Positions 1 through 11,196 of a stretch of DNA of 17,590 nucleotides are shown here, in pieces. Each line of letters starts with the position of its first letter. Position 1 is the stretch's first letter. The stretch is taken from positions 13,929 through 31,518 of the forward strand of contig NZ_JADAKK010000004.1 of NCBI RefSeq assembly GCF_020278625.1, given 5' to 3'. The position numbers were made by a program, and so were the translations under genes. The DNA comes from Wolbachia endosymbiont of Mansonella ozzardi. GTDB lineage: Bacteria; Pseudomonadota; Alphaproteobacteria; Rickettsiales; Anaplasmataceae. The notes below the pieces were generated by a model, which did not search any database, was not told the DNA's origin, and was given only the letters and a program-made list of their open reading frames with translations.

Positions 1-205
1 ATACACCATTATCAACTATAACTGTTTCTTTTTTTTGACTACTCATCTTAACAGTAATTATGCCAGGCAATAAATAAATCAAGTAAGGAGAATGGTGAGC
101 TAAAACCATAAGCTCCCCTTCAAGCCCAATTATTGAAAGAGAAGCAACTTTATTGAATAAAATTTGATTATCAGGAGAAAAAAATTGCACTTTGAAGGTA
201 CCCAT
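1..205 (-). CDS. atpC: ATP synthase epsilon subunit, partial (N-terminal part)
   Basis: Epsilon subunit of the F1 sector, which sits on the central stalk with gamma and couples rotation to catalysis at the inner face of the cytoplasmic membrane. About 68 residues are visible, starting MGTFKVQFFSPDNQIL and continuing through GLEGELMVLAHHSPY and LLPGIITVK. This matches the N-terminal beta-sandwich of the family, including the usual 'G.EG.....HHAP' pattern. The window edge cuts off the rest, which would include the C-terminal helical hairpin. The ATG at 203-205 lies only 5 bp beyond the atpD stop, as expected for a co-transcribed atpD-atpC pair. The identification rests on the motif plus the position after atpD. 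Confidence 0.88.
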   Translation of the reverse strand, partial: MGTFKVQFFSPDNQILFNKVASLSIIGLEGELMVLAHHSPYLIYLLPGIITVKMSSQKKETVIVDNGV

Positions 206-210
206 AATCT

Positions 211-1711
<1,501 letters not shown>

Positions 1712-1722
1712 CAAGAAAATAA

Positions 1723-1751
1723 ATTCTATATTATTAGTAGAAATTTTGCAA
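1723..1751 (-). promoter_or_regulatory. Candidate sigma70-type promoter for atpD-atpC
   Basis: On the minus strand TTGCAA (1746-1751) is followed, after exactly 17 bp, by TAGAAT (1723-1728), four and five matches to the consensus -35 and -10. It lies in the 107-bp gap between pstC and the atpD start and points at atpD. The sequence is A+T rich, so chance matches are frequent. Confidence 0.4.
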
Positions 1752-1760
1752 CAACATTTG

Positions 1761-2849
1761 CTAATTACGCTTTATTATGAACAGTGCAAACGCATTTAAG
1801 AGCCAAGTAATAATAAATAACACTAAGCTAAGTGCATAAGCAGCAAGAGTTTGTACACTATTGAAATCCTGGTCTCCAGTAAGCAATGTAGCAATTTGTA
1901 CAGTAATAGTAGTAACTGAATTGAGAGGATTAAAAGTCAAGTTTGAATTGATTCCCACAGCCATCAGCACGATCATTGTTTCACCTATCACCCTCGAAAT
2001 TGACAACAAAATTGCACTTAAAATTGTCGGCATTGCATAAGGTATTGTTATGCGCCATATAGTTTCTGCTGGAGTGGCTCCCAATGCCATAAAGCCATAG
2101 CATAAGCTCTTTGGAACAGACCTGATTGCGTCCTCCAATAAGGAAATAATAAAAGGAAGAATCATTATCCCTATCGATAAACCAGCAACTAGGGCGCTCT
2201 CTGAGTGTACATTCAAACCAAAAAAATTTGTTATCTGTTTCACAGAAGAAGATAAAAATACAACCGAGAAATATCCATACACGACTGTAGGAATAGCAGA
2301 TAAAACTTGCAAAGCTGTATTAACAATGTAACGTACTTTCCCACTAGCATATTCACTAATATATATTGCAGAAAACAAACCAAGCGGAATAGCAACCAGC
2401 ATTGCTACAATAGTTATAACCAAAGTGCCAACCAAAAGCGGAGTTATACCAAAACATCCTATTTTTTCTCCATTGATAGTTACCACATTATGGCTCCATT
2501 TCAAGCAAAACAAGAATTCTGAAATAGCTACTTCTTTAAAAAAATTAATAGATTGGGTAAGAATAGATAACATTATAAATAAAGTGATAAGAAATGATAT
2601 GGCTAGAGCCACAAACAGTGAAAATTTGATTATCTTATTTCTTTTGCTTTTAAATATAAAAGCAAACATGAAAAAAAGTAACGCTACAGAAATCGAAGTT
2701 ATAAAACAATTGTTACAGAGTATTAATAACCAAGTTAACATCCATATACAACTAAGATATAAATAAGATTTAACCTTATCCACTTGCTTAAAGCAAAATA
2801 AAAGAATTAGTAGCGTAGGTATGGAAAGGATTATTACCAACGAATTCAT
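1761..2849 (-). CDS. pstC: Phosphate ABC transporter permease PstC
   Basis: Inner-membrane permease of the PstSCAB phosphate importer. The C-terminal two thirds is a standard binding-protein-dependent permease domain: membrane segments from about residue 135, the cytoplasmic EAA loop ALGATPAETIWRITIPYAMP at 255-274, which docks on the ATPase PstB, and VIGETM at 287-292. The GETM form points to PstC; PstA usually has GETAPLL there. Length is 362 residues, longer than the ~320 of E. coli PstC. The extra N-terminus holds about four hydrophobic segments (roughly 3-20, 29-46, 49-67 and 75-97). No pstA, pstB or pstS gene is next to it, so the transporter genes are scattered. The start is an ATG with only a weak upstream AAGA. 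The gene is divergent from rpmH. Confidence 0.85.
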   Translation of the reverse strand: MNSLVIILSIPTLLILLFCFKQVDKVKSYLYLSCIWMLTWLLILCNNCFITSISVALLFFMFAFIFKSKRNKIIKFSLFVALAISFLITLFIMLSILTQSINFFKEVAISEFLFCLKWSHNVVTINGEKIGCFGITPLLVGTLVITIVAMLVAIPLGLFSAIYISEYASGKVRYIVNTALQVLSAIPTVVYGYFSVVFLSSSVKQITNFFGLNVHSESALVAGLSIGIMILPFIISLLEDAIRSVPKSLCYGFMALGATPAETIWRITIPYAMPTILSAILLSISRVIGETMIVLMAVGINSNLTFNPLNSVTTITVQIATLLTGDQDFNSVQTLAAYALSLVLFIITWLLNAFALFIIKRN

Positions 2850-2912
2850 CTATCAAATCTTATTTTACGAGAATACAACTTTAAGATTATCCAAATATAA
2901 TGGAACCATCAT

Positions 2913-2940
2913 TTGACAATAAAGTAAAATAAATTAAAAT
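2913..2940 (+). promoter_or_regulatory. Promoter for rpmH-rnpA
   Basis: A perfect TTGACA (2913-2918) is followed after 16 bp by TAAAAT (2935-2940), five of six matches to the -10 consensus. This would start transcription near 2947, about 17 nt before the rpmH ATG. It lies in the divergent pstC/rpmH gap. A stray TATAAT at 2896-2901 has no convincing -35 partner. Confidence 0.6.
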
Positions 2941-2963
2941 AACTAATTATATTTATAAAAACA

Positions 2964-3098
2964 ATGAAGAGAACATTTCAACCGAAAAATTTGATAAAAA
3001 AGCGTAGGCACGGCTTCCGCTTACGTATGACAACAAAAGCTGGGAGGAAAATTCTCAATAGGCGTCGCTCATTGGGATGCAAAAAACTATGTGCATAG
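2964..3098 (+). CDS. rpmH: 50S ribosomal protein L34
   Basis: Small basic protein of the large ribosomal subunit, 44 residues, the usual length. The translation begins [19 protein letters not shown] and continues [18 protein letters not shown], which is the family pattern (MKRTFQPS..KR.R.HGFR.RM.T..GR..L..RR..GR..L) nearly throughout. It is followed by rnpA, the order seen in most bacteria. The last 10 bp overlap the likely rnpA start (ATG at 3089), so translation of the two is probably coupled. Confidence 0.97.
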   Translation: MKRTFQPKNLIKKRRHGFRLRMTTKAGRKILNRRRSLGCKKLCA

Positions 3099-3429
3099 TT
3101 AAGTTATCGAGCATAAAAAAAAAGAGTTTTCATTTGCTTTTAAAAATAAGCTAGCATCTGGTGGTCTTTTTTATCGTGGGTTCTACATATCGTTGTATGC
3201 TATAAAAGAGAAAGAGCCCGAAAAGTATATTTACACTATTAGAACAGGTCTAGTTATCAGTAAAAAATCTGGAAAAGCAGCAAAAAGAAACAAAATCAAA
3301 AGACGATTACGGGTACTTGCCAGATTCATCATTCTAAATATAAATAACGTAGGGTATTATTATATAATGTTGACTCATAGAAATATTATGCAAGCAAGTT
3401 ATAAAAGCTTACAAAAAAATCTCAATTAA
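3089..3429 (+). CDS. rnpA: Ribonuclease P protein component, frame interrupted at an A9 run
   Basis: Protein subunit of RNase P, which trims the 5' leaders of precursor tRNAs. The best start is the ATG at 3089 inside the end of rpmH, giving [12 protein letters not shown]. That frame then meets nine A's (3115-3123) and stops at 3152. The conserved protein continues in the -1 frame from 3124 ([19 protein letters not shown] and on). Joined, the product is 113 residues, normal for RnpA. It carries the central F..G.......G and the basic RNR signature [15 protein letters not shown] near residues 61-75. The -1 frame has no ATG or GTG start before a TTG at 3193, which would remove the N-terminal third. 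The break sits on the heptamer A-AAA-AAG (3118-3124), a classic -1 slippery site. Ribosomal or RNA-polymerase slippage, a sequencing error in the homopolymer, or a true lesion are all possible. RnpA is normally essential, which argues against loss. Confidence 0.85.
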
Positions 3430-3498
3430 GGTATTTACAGCTATATTATTTATGATAACATAGGTAAAATTTTTAAAAATAGTTAATGGGTGTGGTGA

Positions 3499-3771
3499 AT
3501 GATAGAACACATAAATGAGGTAAATAACGTAAGCTTTGGCGAGATGTATAAGCCTTTATTTCCCTCTAGAGAAAAAAGAACAGGAACACGGATAGATTGG
3601 GAATCAGCATTTCTTCAACAAGAAATATTATTAAAGAATGTGAAGAATAATGCAACATTACCAGAGATCAGTCATTCCCCTTCAAAAGGAAATCAACTAG
3701 AAGAAGTGGGAACAATGTTAGATGACATAGAAAATGACAAACATATAAGGAAGAAAAGACAACGCAGCTAA
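3499..3771 (+). CDS. Hypothetical small protein downstream of rnpA
   Basis: An open frame of 90 residues that I do not recognise. It is hydrophilic, with no membrane segment or signal peptide. The N-terminal half holds a readable stretch (FGEMYKPLFPSREKRTGTRIDW), and the C-terminus is a basic tail ending KHIRKKRQRS. The ATG is preceded by GGTGTGGTGA, which may serve as a weak ribosome binding site. It follows rnpA by 69 bp on the same strand, at the place where yidD or yidC often sits in other bacteria; it resembles neither. It converges on the 5S rRNA gene. No function is proposed. Confidence 0.6.
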   Translation: MIEHINEVNNVSFGEMYKPLFPSREKRTGTRIDWESAFLQQEILLKNVKNNATLPEISHSPSKGNQLEEVGTMLDDIENDKHIRKKRQRS

Positions 3772-3856
3772 AGCAAAGATTTAAAAACAATAGTAAAATA
3801 AGGCAACTAAAATAAAAGTATGCTCACCACTTAATTGATAAAGAAATTTTTATAAA

Positions 3857-3962
3857 CTTGGCAGCGACCTACTCTCCCTTTGCAAGTACCATCAGCGCTA
3901 AAAAGTTTCACTTCCGAGTTCGAGATGGGGTCGGGTGTTTCATTTTTGCTATAGCCACCAAG
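3857..3962 (-). rRNA. rrf: 5S ribosomal RNA
   Basis: Read on the minus strand, the gene begins CTTGGTGGCTATAGC and ends GTCGCTGCCAAG. The two ends form the helix I stem of 9 bp with two G-U pairs. The conserved core CGACCCCATCTCGAACTCGG is intact. At about 106 nt it is a little shorter than the ~115-120 nt of model bacteria. It lies about 65 nt downstream of 23S, so the two are co-transcribed. Ends were set from the terminal stem and may be off by one or two bases. Confidence 0.95.
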
Positions 3963-3978
3963 TTAATAAAAACCTCTA

Positions 3979-4027
3979 GTTCAATAAATTCAATCTAATA
4001 TTTAACACTGCATATGCACATATAGAA

Positions 4028-4038
<11 letters not shown>
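3979..4038 (-). repeat. 3' half of the 23S processing stem (inverted repeat)
   Basis: This stretch pairs with 6812-6870 on the other side of 23S. The blocks are AGTAAATAAAT (4028-4038), CATATAG (4019-4025) and a 19-nt block at 3997-4015 that matches the complement of 6837-6855 at all but one base. Weaker similarity continues outward through the tcaataaattcaat region. Together they would bring the two ends of pre-23S into one long helix, the usual substrate for RNase III, and separate 23S from 5S. Confidence 0.75.
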
Positions 4039-6811
<2,773 letters not shown>

Positions 6812-6822
<11 letters not shown>

Positions 6823-6870
6823 CGACTATATGCAGAATATGCAGAGTTAAATATTATTGAAATTGAATTG
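6812..6870 (-). repeat. 5' half of the 23S processing stem (inverted repeat)
   Basis: Partner of 3979-4038. On the minus strand it reads, going into the gene, a ~19-nt block (6837-6855), CATATAG (6826-6832), a short bulge and AGTAAATAAAT (6812-6822). The internal loops are only a few bases, so the predicted helix is about 40 bp with more pairing beyond. This marks the leader side of pre-23S cleavage. Confidence 0.75.
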
Positions 6871-7165
6871 AGATTAAATTAATCCCTACCATAAAACTTG
6901 TCAAACATCTAAAAACTAAATTAACTTCTTACATGTTAGGAACTAATGAGTAATGTGTCAACGCTTTTTTACAAAAAATATTTCTTATATTAGCAACAAA
7001 TAATATACTTGTAATCCTAAGTAGGTAAAATTTATAATTTAAGTGGGTGTTAAAGTAGAATTATATACAATTTAGAGATCAATGAAAAAAATATTCCATA
7101 ATATAAAATGCTTTAAAAATCAGATCTACTTAAAAATGGTAGTAAGTGCCAAGGGTACCTAAAAT
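6823..7165. other. Intergenic region between the 23S leader and the methyltransferase gene
   Basis: About 340 bp without a gene. It holds the 5' arm of the 23S processing stem, the rRNA leader and the rRNA promoter. The remainder, about 6965-7165, is A+T rich, and I see no tRNA, hairpin with T tract or clear plus-strand promoter there. A second TTGACA on the minus strand (6899-6904) has only a poor -10 partner (TAATTT). Confidence 0.6.
6933..6961 (-). promoter_or_regulatory. rRNA promoter for 23S-5S
   Basis: On the minus strand a perfect TTGACA (6956-6961) is followed after exactly 17 bp by TAACAT (6933-6938), four of six matches to the -10 consensus. It lies about 110 bp upstream of mature 23S and points into it, which is what an autonomous 23S-5S unit needs. 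Confidence 0.6.
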
Positions 7166-8239
7166 ATGAAAGGCAACTTACCCTTTATAAGTGTTATTTT
7201 AAGTTTTATTCGCAAGTTAACTGGTATGTTTAATATTAAGAAGGCCAAACAATTTGCTGTAAATCAATACAATAATCTCTATAAAAAAGCAACAGCATTT
7301 TTTGAAAAGTCCAAAAACCTATTAAACACCAACATTGAAATCGGTTTATATCACTTCTATAAGGGTCACATACCAGATGCAAAGCTAAGGTTTTGGTTGA
7401 TCAGCATATTCTATTCCAACTTACCCGTAGTTTGGTATAACATTGGAAGGTGTCATTTTGCAATGGGAAATATTAACAAAGCCCATACCTATTTAACAAA
7501 GACACTAAAACTAGATAATAACTATGAAGAAGCTTCTTACTACATAAACAAAATGACAAACCCGGCATCGATCACAAAATTGCCTAAAAACCTCATAAAA
7601 CAATATTTTGATTACATTGGCGAGTATTTTGTTGAGCATTGGTTAATCGCTAAACAATACAGAGGACATGAACTTGCGCACATGGTAATTACAGAAATCT
7701 TTAATAACTCTACTTCTGCACTCAACATACTTGACCTTGGTTGTGGAACTGGAATATGTGGTCATTTCTTAAAAATACACAATACTGGAAATTGCATAAC
7801 AGGAGTTGACATTTCAAACAGAATGCTAAATATTGCCAGAGGATGCTTTATAAAGGGTAAACCTGTTTATAATGAGTTAATACATATGGAAATGACAGAT
7901 TTCCTTAAACAAGAAAGAAATTATTTGTATGATGTCATTATTTTTGCCGAAGTGTTACATTATCTACATGACTTCCAGGCAGAATTGGAACTAGCAAAAG
8001 GATCTATGAGCAAAAAAGGAGTAATAATATGCTTAATAAGAAGAAAGGAAGGTGAGGGCATTGACTTTGTAAATAAAGGAGATTACTTTTGTCACTCAGA
8101 AAGTTATGTTCAACACGTTGCAAAAGAAATAAATATGCAAATAAGTTATATAAGTTACTGTAAAATATATGGAAGTCAGGTTAATGGTATCTTGTTCGCG
8201 CTACAGCATCCACAAAAAAAATTGAAGAGCTTAGCTTAA
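7166..8239 (+). CDS. TPR-like repeat protein with class I SAM-dependent methyltransferase domain
   Basis: 357 residues. The C-terminal domain is a class I methyltransferase: motif I ILDLGCGTG at 188-196, the acidic residue of motif II in GVDIS at 213-217, and a later DVIIFAEVLHYLHD segment (256-269) typical of the strand-4 region. Together these form the S-adenosylmethionine pocket. The N-terminal part (about 57-130) has helical repeats with the TPR look (YHFYKGHIPDAKLRFW..., WYNIGRCHFAMGNINKAHTYL..., LKLDNNYEEASYY), suggesting a protein-binding platform. The substrate cannot be read from the sequence; related TPR-methyltransferase fusions are annotated only in general terms. The ATG at 7166 has AAGGG about 12 nt before it; an in-frame ATG at 7226 lacks any ribosome site and is less likely. 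The gene diverges from the rRNA unit and precedes nrdA by about 55 bp. Confidence 0.8.
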   Translation: MKGNLPFISVILSFIRKLTGMFNIKKAKQFAVNQYNNLYKKATAFFEKSKNLLNTNIEIGLYHFYKGHIPDAKLRFWLISIFYSNLPVVWYNIGRCHFAMGNINKAHTYLTKTLKLDNNYEEASYYINKMTNPASITKLPKNLIKQYFDYIGEYFVEHWLIAKQYRGHELAHMVITEIFNNSTSALNILDLGCGTGICGHFLKIHNTGNCITGVDISNRMLNIARGCFIKGKPVYNELIHMEMTDFLKQERNYLYDVIIFAEVLHYLHDFQAELELAKGSMSKKGVIICLIRRKEGEGIDFVNKGDYFCHSESYVQHVAKEINMQISYISYCKIYGSQVNGILFALQHPQKKLKSLA

Positions 8240-8295
8240 AGATCACTATTGCTCAAAGCAGTATCTATATACAATAAAATATGAAGAGGAATTTT

Positions 8296-10080
8296 ATGGG
8301 TAATATCACTATTAATCACGAAAAAAATGGTAAATTAACTAATTTTGGAAAAGCAGTTCTATCGGATAGGTATCTGATAGAAAATGAAAGCTATCAAGAT
8401 CTTTTCATACGCATTTCCAGCTATTATTCTGATAATAAAGATCATGCACAGCGTCTTTATGACTACACGAGCAACTTGTGGTTCATGCCTTCAACACCAA
8501 TACTTAGCAATGGTGGTACCAAAAGAGGGTTACCCATCTCTTGTTTTCTCAATGAAACTGCAGACAGCTTGCAGGGAATAGTTGATTTATGGAATGAAAA
8601 TGTCTGGCTTGCTGCACGTGGAGGAGGCATAGGTAGTTATTGGGGAAATCTACGTTCAATTGGTGAAAGTGTAAAGGGCAGCGGTAAAACATCTGGAATT
8701 GTACCATTTATTGTGGTGCAAAATGCTCTAACGCTTGCGATCAGTCAAGGGTCCTTAAGAAGAGGAAGTTCAGCAGTTTACCTTCCTGTATCCCACCCAG
8801 AGATAGAAGAGTTTCTTGATATACGCAAGCCAACGGGAGGTGATCCGAACCGTAAAGCATTAAATATACATCATGCCGTGACAGTAAATGATAAATTCAT
8901 GCAAGCTGTTGAGAATGATCGAGAATGGGATTTGATTAGTCCTCATAACAACAAAGTTATCTCAACCGTCAAAGCACGTGACATATGGATCAAAATATTA
9001 ACAGCAAGAATTGAAACTGGAGAACCTTACATTATTTTTCTTGATGCAACGAATAATAATAAGCCAGAGTCTTACAAAAAACTCAATCTAGACATCAAAA
9101 TGTCAAATCTGTGCAGTGAAATCATTTTAACTACAGGTTACGATCATCTAAACAAATCGCGCACTGCTGTGTGTTGTCTATCATCAGTGAATCTTGAATA
9201 CTACGAAGAATGGAAAGACAATGAACTTTTCATAGAAGATATAATGCGTTTTCTTGACAATGTGTTAGAGGATTTCATAAATAAAGCACCAGACGAAATA
9301 CAGCGAGCAAAATATTCTGCAACAAGAGAGCGTAGTATCGGTCTTGGTGTTATGGGCTTTCACTCATTTTTACAAAGTAAAATGGTTCCTTTTGAATCGG
9401 TAACAGCACAACAGTGGAATAAAAAAATATTTAAGTATTTGCATGAGCAGGCAGATATGGTTTCTAAAAAATTAGCAGAAGAAAAGGGAGCATGCCTTGA
9501 CGCTAAAGAAATCAATCTAATGGAAAGATTTACACATAAGCTTGCTATTGCTCCAACTGCTTCAATTTCTATTATTGCAGGCAATACTTCTCCCGGAATA
9601 GAACCATATGCAGCAAACGTATTTACACAAAAGACACTAACAGGTTCATTTGTAGTGCGAAACAAATTCTTGCAAAAGCTATTGGCAGAAAAAAATCAAG
9701 ACAATGATAAAATATGGTCCTCAATCTCAACAAATGAAGGTTCCGTGCAGCACTTAGATTTTCTTAGCGAACATGAAAAATTGACATTCAAAACAGCGTA
9801 TGAGCTTGATCAAAGATGGATTATAGAACACGCAAGCGATAGAACACCTTACATTTGCCAATCTCAATCAGTAAATTTGTTTCTACCTGCTAACGTACAT
9901 AAACGTTACTTGCATAAAATACACATGCTTGCTTGGAAAAAAGGCCTAAAAAGTTTGTATTACTGTAGATCACAGTCAATGCAGAGAGCCGACAAAGTTT
10001 CGCACGACATATTAAAAAAAAGTGAAATATTGCAGCAAAAAACGGATATCGATTATGATGAGTGTTTGTCATGTCAGTAA
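8296..10080 (+). CDS. nrdA: Ribonucleotide reductase class I alpha subunit, short form
   Basis: Catalytic chain that reduces ribonucleotides to deoxyribonucleotides, working with a radical-bearing beta chain (NrdB) that is not in this window. Numbered from this start, landmarks are Cys83 in PISCFLNE and Cys293 in VCCLSSVNL (the active-site redox pair), and Asn271, Cys273 and Glu275 in SNLCSEI (thiyl radical cysteine and neighbours). Also seen are the Tyr555-Tyr556 pair in SLYYCRSQ (radical transfer), and a C-terminal CLSCQ tail (thioredoxin-accessible cysteines). Length is 594 residues against about 760 for E. coli NrdA. The missing part is the N-terminal ATP-cone, so the dATP activity switch housed there should be absent. 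The ATG at 8296 is preferred to 8281 because AGAGGA lies five bases before it. The stop is followed directly by ruvX. Confidence 0.93.
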   Translation: MGNITINHEKNGKLTNFGKAVLSDRYLIENESYQDLFIRISSYYSDNKDHAQRLYDYTSNLWFMPSTPILSNGGTKRGLPISCFLNETADSLQGIVDLWNENVWLAARGGGIGSYWGNLRSIGESVKGSGKTSGIVPFIVVQNALTLAISQGSLRRGSSAVYLPVSHPEIEEFLDIRKPTGGDPNRKALNIHHAVTVNDKFMQAVENDREWDLISPHNNKVISTVKARDIWIKILTARIETGEPYIIFLDATNNNKPESYKKLNLDIKMSNLCSEIILTTGYDHLNKSRTAVCCLSSVNLEYYEEWKDNELFIEDIMRFLDNVLEDFINKAPDEIQRAKYSATRERSIGLGVMGFHSFLQSKMVPFESVTAQQWNKKIFKYLHEQADMVSKKLAEEKGACLDAKEINLMERFTHKLAIAPTASISIIAGNTSPGIEPYAANVFTQKTLTGSFVVRNKFLQKLLAEKNQDNDKIWSSISTNEGSVQHLDFLSEHEKLTFKTAYELDQRWIIEHASDRTPYICQSQSVNLFLPANVHKRYLHKIHMLAWKKGLKSLYYCRSQSMQRADKVSHDILKKSEILQQKTDIDYDECLSCQ

Positions 10081-10548
10081 ATGCTACATAGAGATCCTTA
10101 TGAATTTCTAAAGTCTATTCCAAAAGACAAGTGTATAATGTGTCTTGACATGGGAGAAAAGCAAATAGGTATAGCATTCAGTGATAGAACGCAGCTCATA
10201 GCCACAGCTCACAGTGTATACCACAGAAAAAATGTAAGTAAAGATTTAGGTTATTTAAACAGGACATTCAAAGAAAATGAAGCTGGGTCAATAGTAATGG
10301 GATTACCACTGGAAATAGAGAAGCAAAAAAGCGAGTGGTGCGAGACCATAATCCAATTTGCAAATAAAATGATAAAAAAATATAAGGTAAGTATATATTT
10401 ACAAGATGAAAGCTTGTCAACGTCCATTGCGGCTCATACACTAAAGATTACTGGAGTACCAATTACAAAATCGAAAAAAATAGATGATAAAATTGCTGCA
10501 TGTATTATTCTACAACGAACGTTAGACAAGATAAATACAATTAAATAG
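10081..10548 (+). CDS. ruvX: Putative pre-16S rRNA nuclease / Holliday junction resolvase (YqgF family)
   Basis: RNase H-fold protein of the YqgF/RuvX family, 155 residues, normal length. In E. coli the family member matures the 5' end of 16S rRNA; a role as Holliday junction resolvase has also been proposed. Visible motifs are the first acidic strand CLDMGEKQIGIAFSD (Asp23), MGLPLE (74-79), QDESLST (Asp109-Glu110), where most relatives have DERLTT, and IDDKIAACIIL (Asp135-Asp136), the last catalytic aspartate region. The ATG follows the nrdA stop with no gap (TAAATG), so translation is probably coupled. The residues after D-E diverge from the usual R-L-T/S-T, but all acidic positions are present. 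Confidence 0.9.
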   Translation: MLHRDPYEFLKSIPKDKCIMCLDMGEKQIGIAFSDRTQLIATAHSVYHRKNVSKDLGYLNRTFKENEAGSIVMGLPLEIEKQKSEWCETIIQFANKMIKKYKVSIYLQDESLSTSIAAHTLKITGVPITKSKKIDDKIAACIILQRTLDKINTIK

Positions 10549-10577
10549 TTTCTTTTCAGCACGTAACATGCAACTGT

Positions 10578-10808
10578 ATGAACTTATATCGCAAAGGTAA
10601 AGATACTAGGAATTTAAAACTAATAAATTTAAAGAAAACTTCTCTTCATTATAATCTTAGTCATAGCCAGATATATGAAATTCTCAGTAGATGTTGTAAT
10701 ATAACAAATCTCAATGGTAAATTAAAAAGTCTCCCTGCGATAAGAGGTTTAGCGAATTTACTATGTATTTTGTTTGATAACGAAAGTCGATACAATCTTT
10801 ATGCTTAA
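10578..10808 (+). CDS. Doubtful small ORF
   Basis: An open frame of 76 residues, 29 bp after ruvX. I do not recognise the protein. It is basic at the start and has a mildly hydrophobic stretch near the end (AIRGLANLLCILF). No ribosome binding site is evident before the ATG. It could be a short lineage-specific gene, a remnant of a decayed one, or chance. Confidence 0.25.
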   Translation: MNLYRKGKDTRNLKLINLKKTSLHYNLSHSQIYEILSRCCNITNLNGKLKSLPAIRGLANLLCILFDNESRYNLYA

Positions 10809-11196
10809 GAAATTTACCAAAAAAAAGGCAAAGAAACTCCGTTAGCTAGTTATTCACTATCTATCTTTTAAATTGGCATTTTTTTTATTGTCTTAAACGC
10901 TTTAACAAACGCATTTTAGCTTATACTAGGTAAAAACCTTGAAAGTTTATAAAGGCATGAGGTACACATAGTGCAAAAAATTAAACAACAGTACGCCAAG
11001 TACATTGAGTTTTTTCGTTGTTTAATCTGTATGGACTGAAACTAAATAATAGCTTCAGTATTATAATATTGGAGGAACTTGTCAAGTAGTTTTTTTCGTT
11101 TCTATTGGGTAACACGGATAAGCCCAAACGTCATCATGTCTTTAGAAGAGTTTACATGGAGGCTCTTAAGTTGACAACATTGGCTAAAAAGGTACG
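10809..11196. other. Intergenic region downstream of ruvX, before the plsY 3' end
   Basis: About 390 bp between convergent gene groups. The first part (10809-10986) is A+T rich with long A and T runs and shows nothing I can name. The middle holds repeat copy A (10987-11104). The last 90 bp before plsY has only a short plus-strand ORF (from 11105) that runs antisense into plsY and is probably spurious. Confidence 0.6.
10987..11104 (+). repeat. Structured ~115-bp repeat, copy A
   Basis: About 118 bp that match the reverse complement of 17476-17590 with roughly four substitutions and three single-base gaps, counted by eye. Internal structure: ATTAAACAAC starting just before the matched part (from about 10980) is inverse to GTTGTTTAAT (11017-11026). 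A second palindrome at 11036-11058 has 9-nt arms (CTGAAACTA / TAGCTTCAG, one mismatch here) around AATAA. A third element is ACTTGTCAAGT (11078-11088). No coding frame or transposase is present. The size and structure fit a small palindromic or MITE-like element, but no target-site duplication can be shown. Confidence 0.85.

Noticed and set aside
2307..2766. Plus-strand open frames over the pstC gene
   Set aside because: They are antisense to a full-length, motif-bearing pstC frame and show no recognisable protein features or start signals.
3193..3429. rnpA starting at the TTG codon at 3193
   Set aside because: It would remove about 35 N-terminal residues that match the RnpA family and follow directly from the upstream ATG frame across the A9 run.
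6895..6910. aacttgtcaaac near the rRNA promoter resembling the end of the 115-bp repeat
   Set aside because: Only about ten bases match and no other part of the repeat is present, so this is chance.
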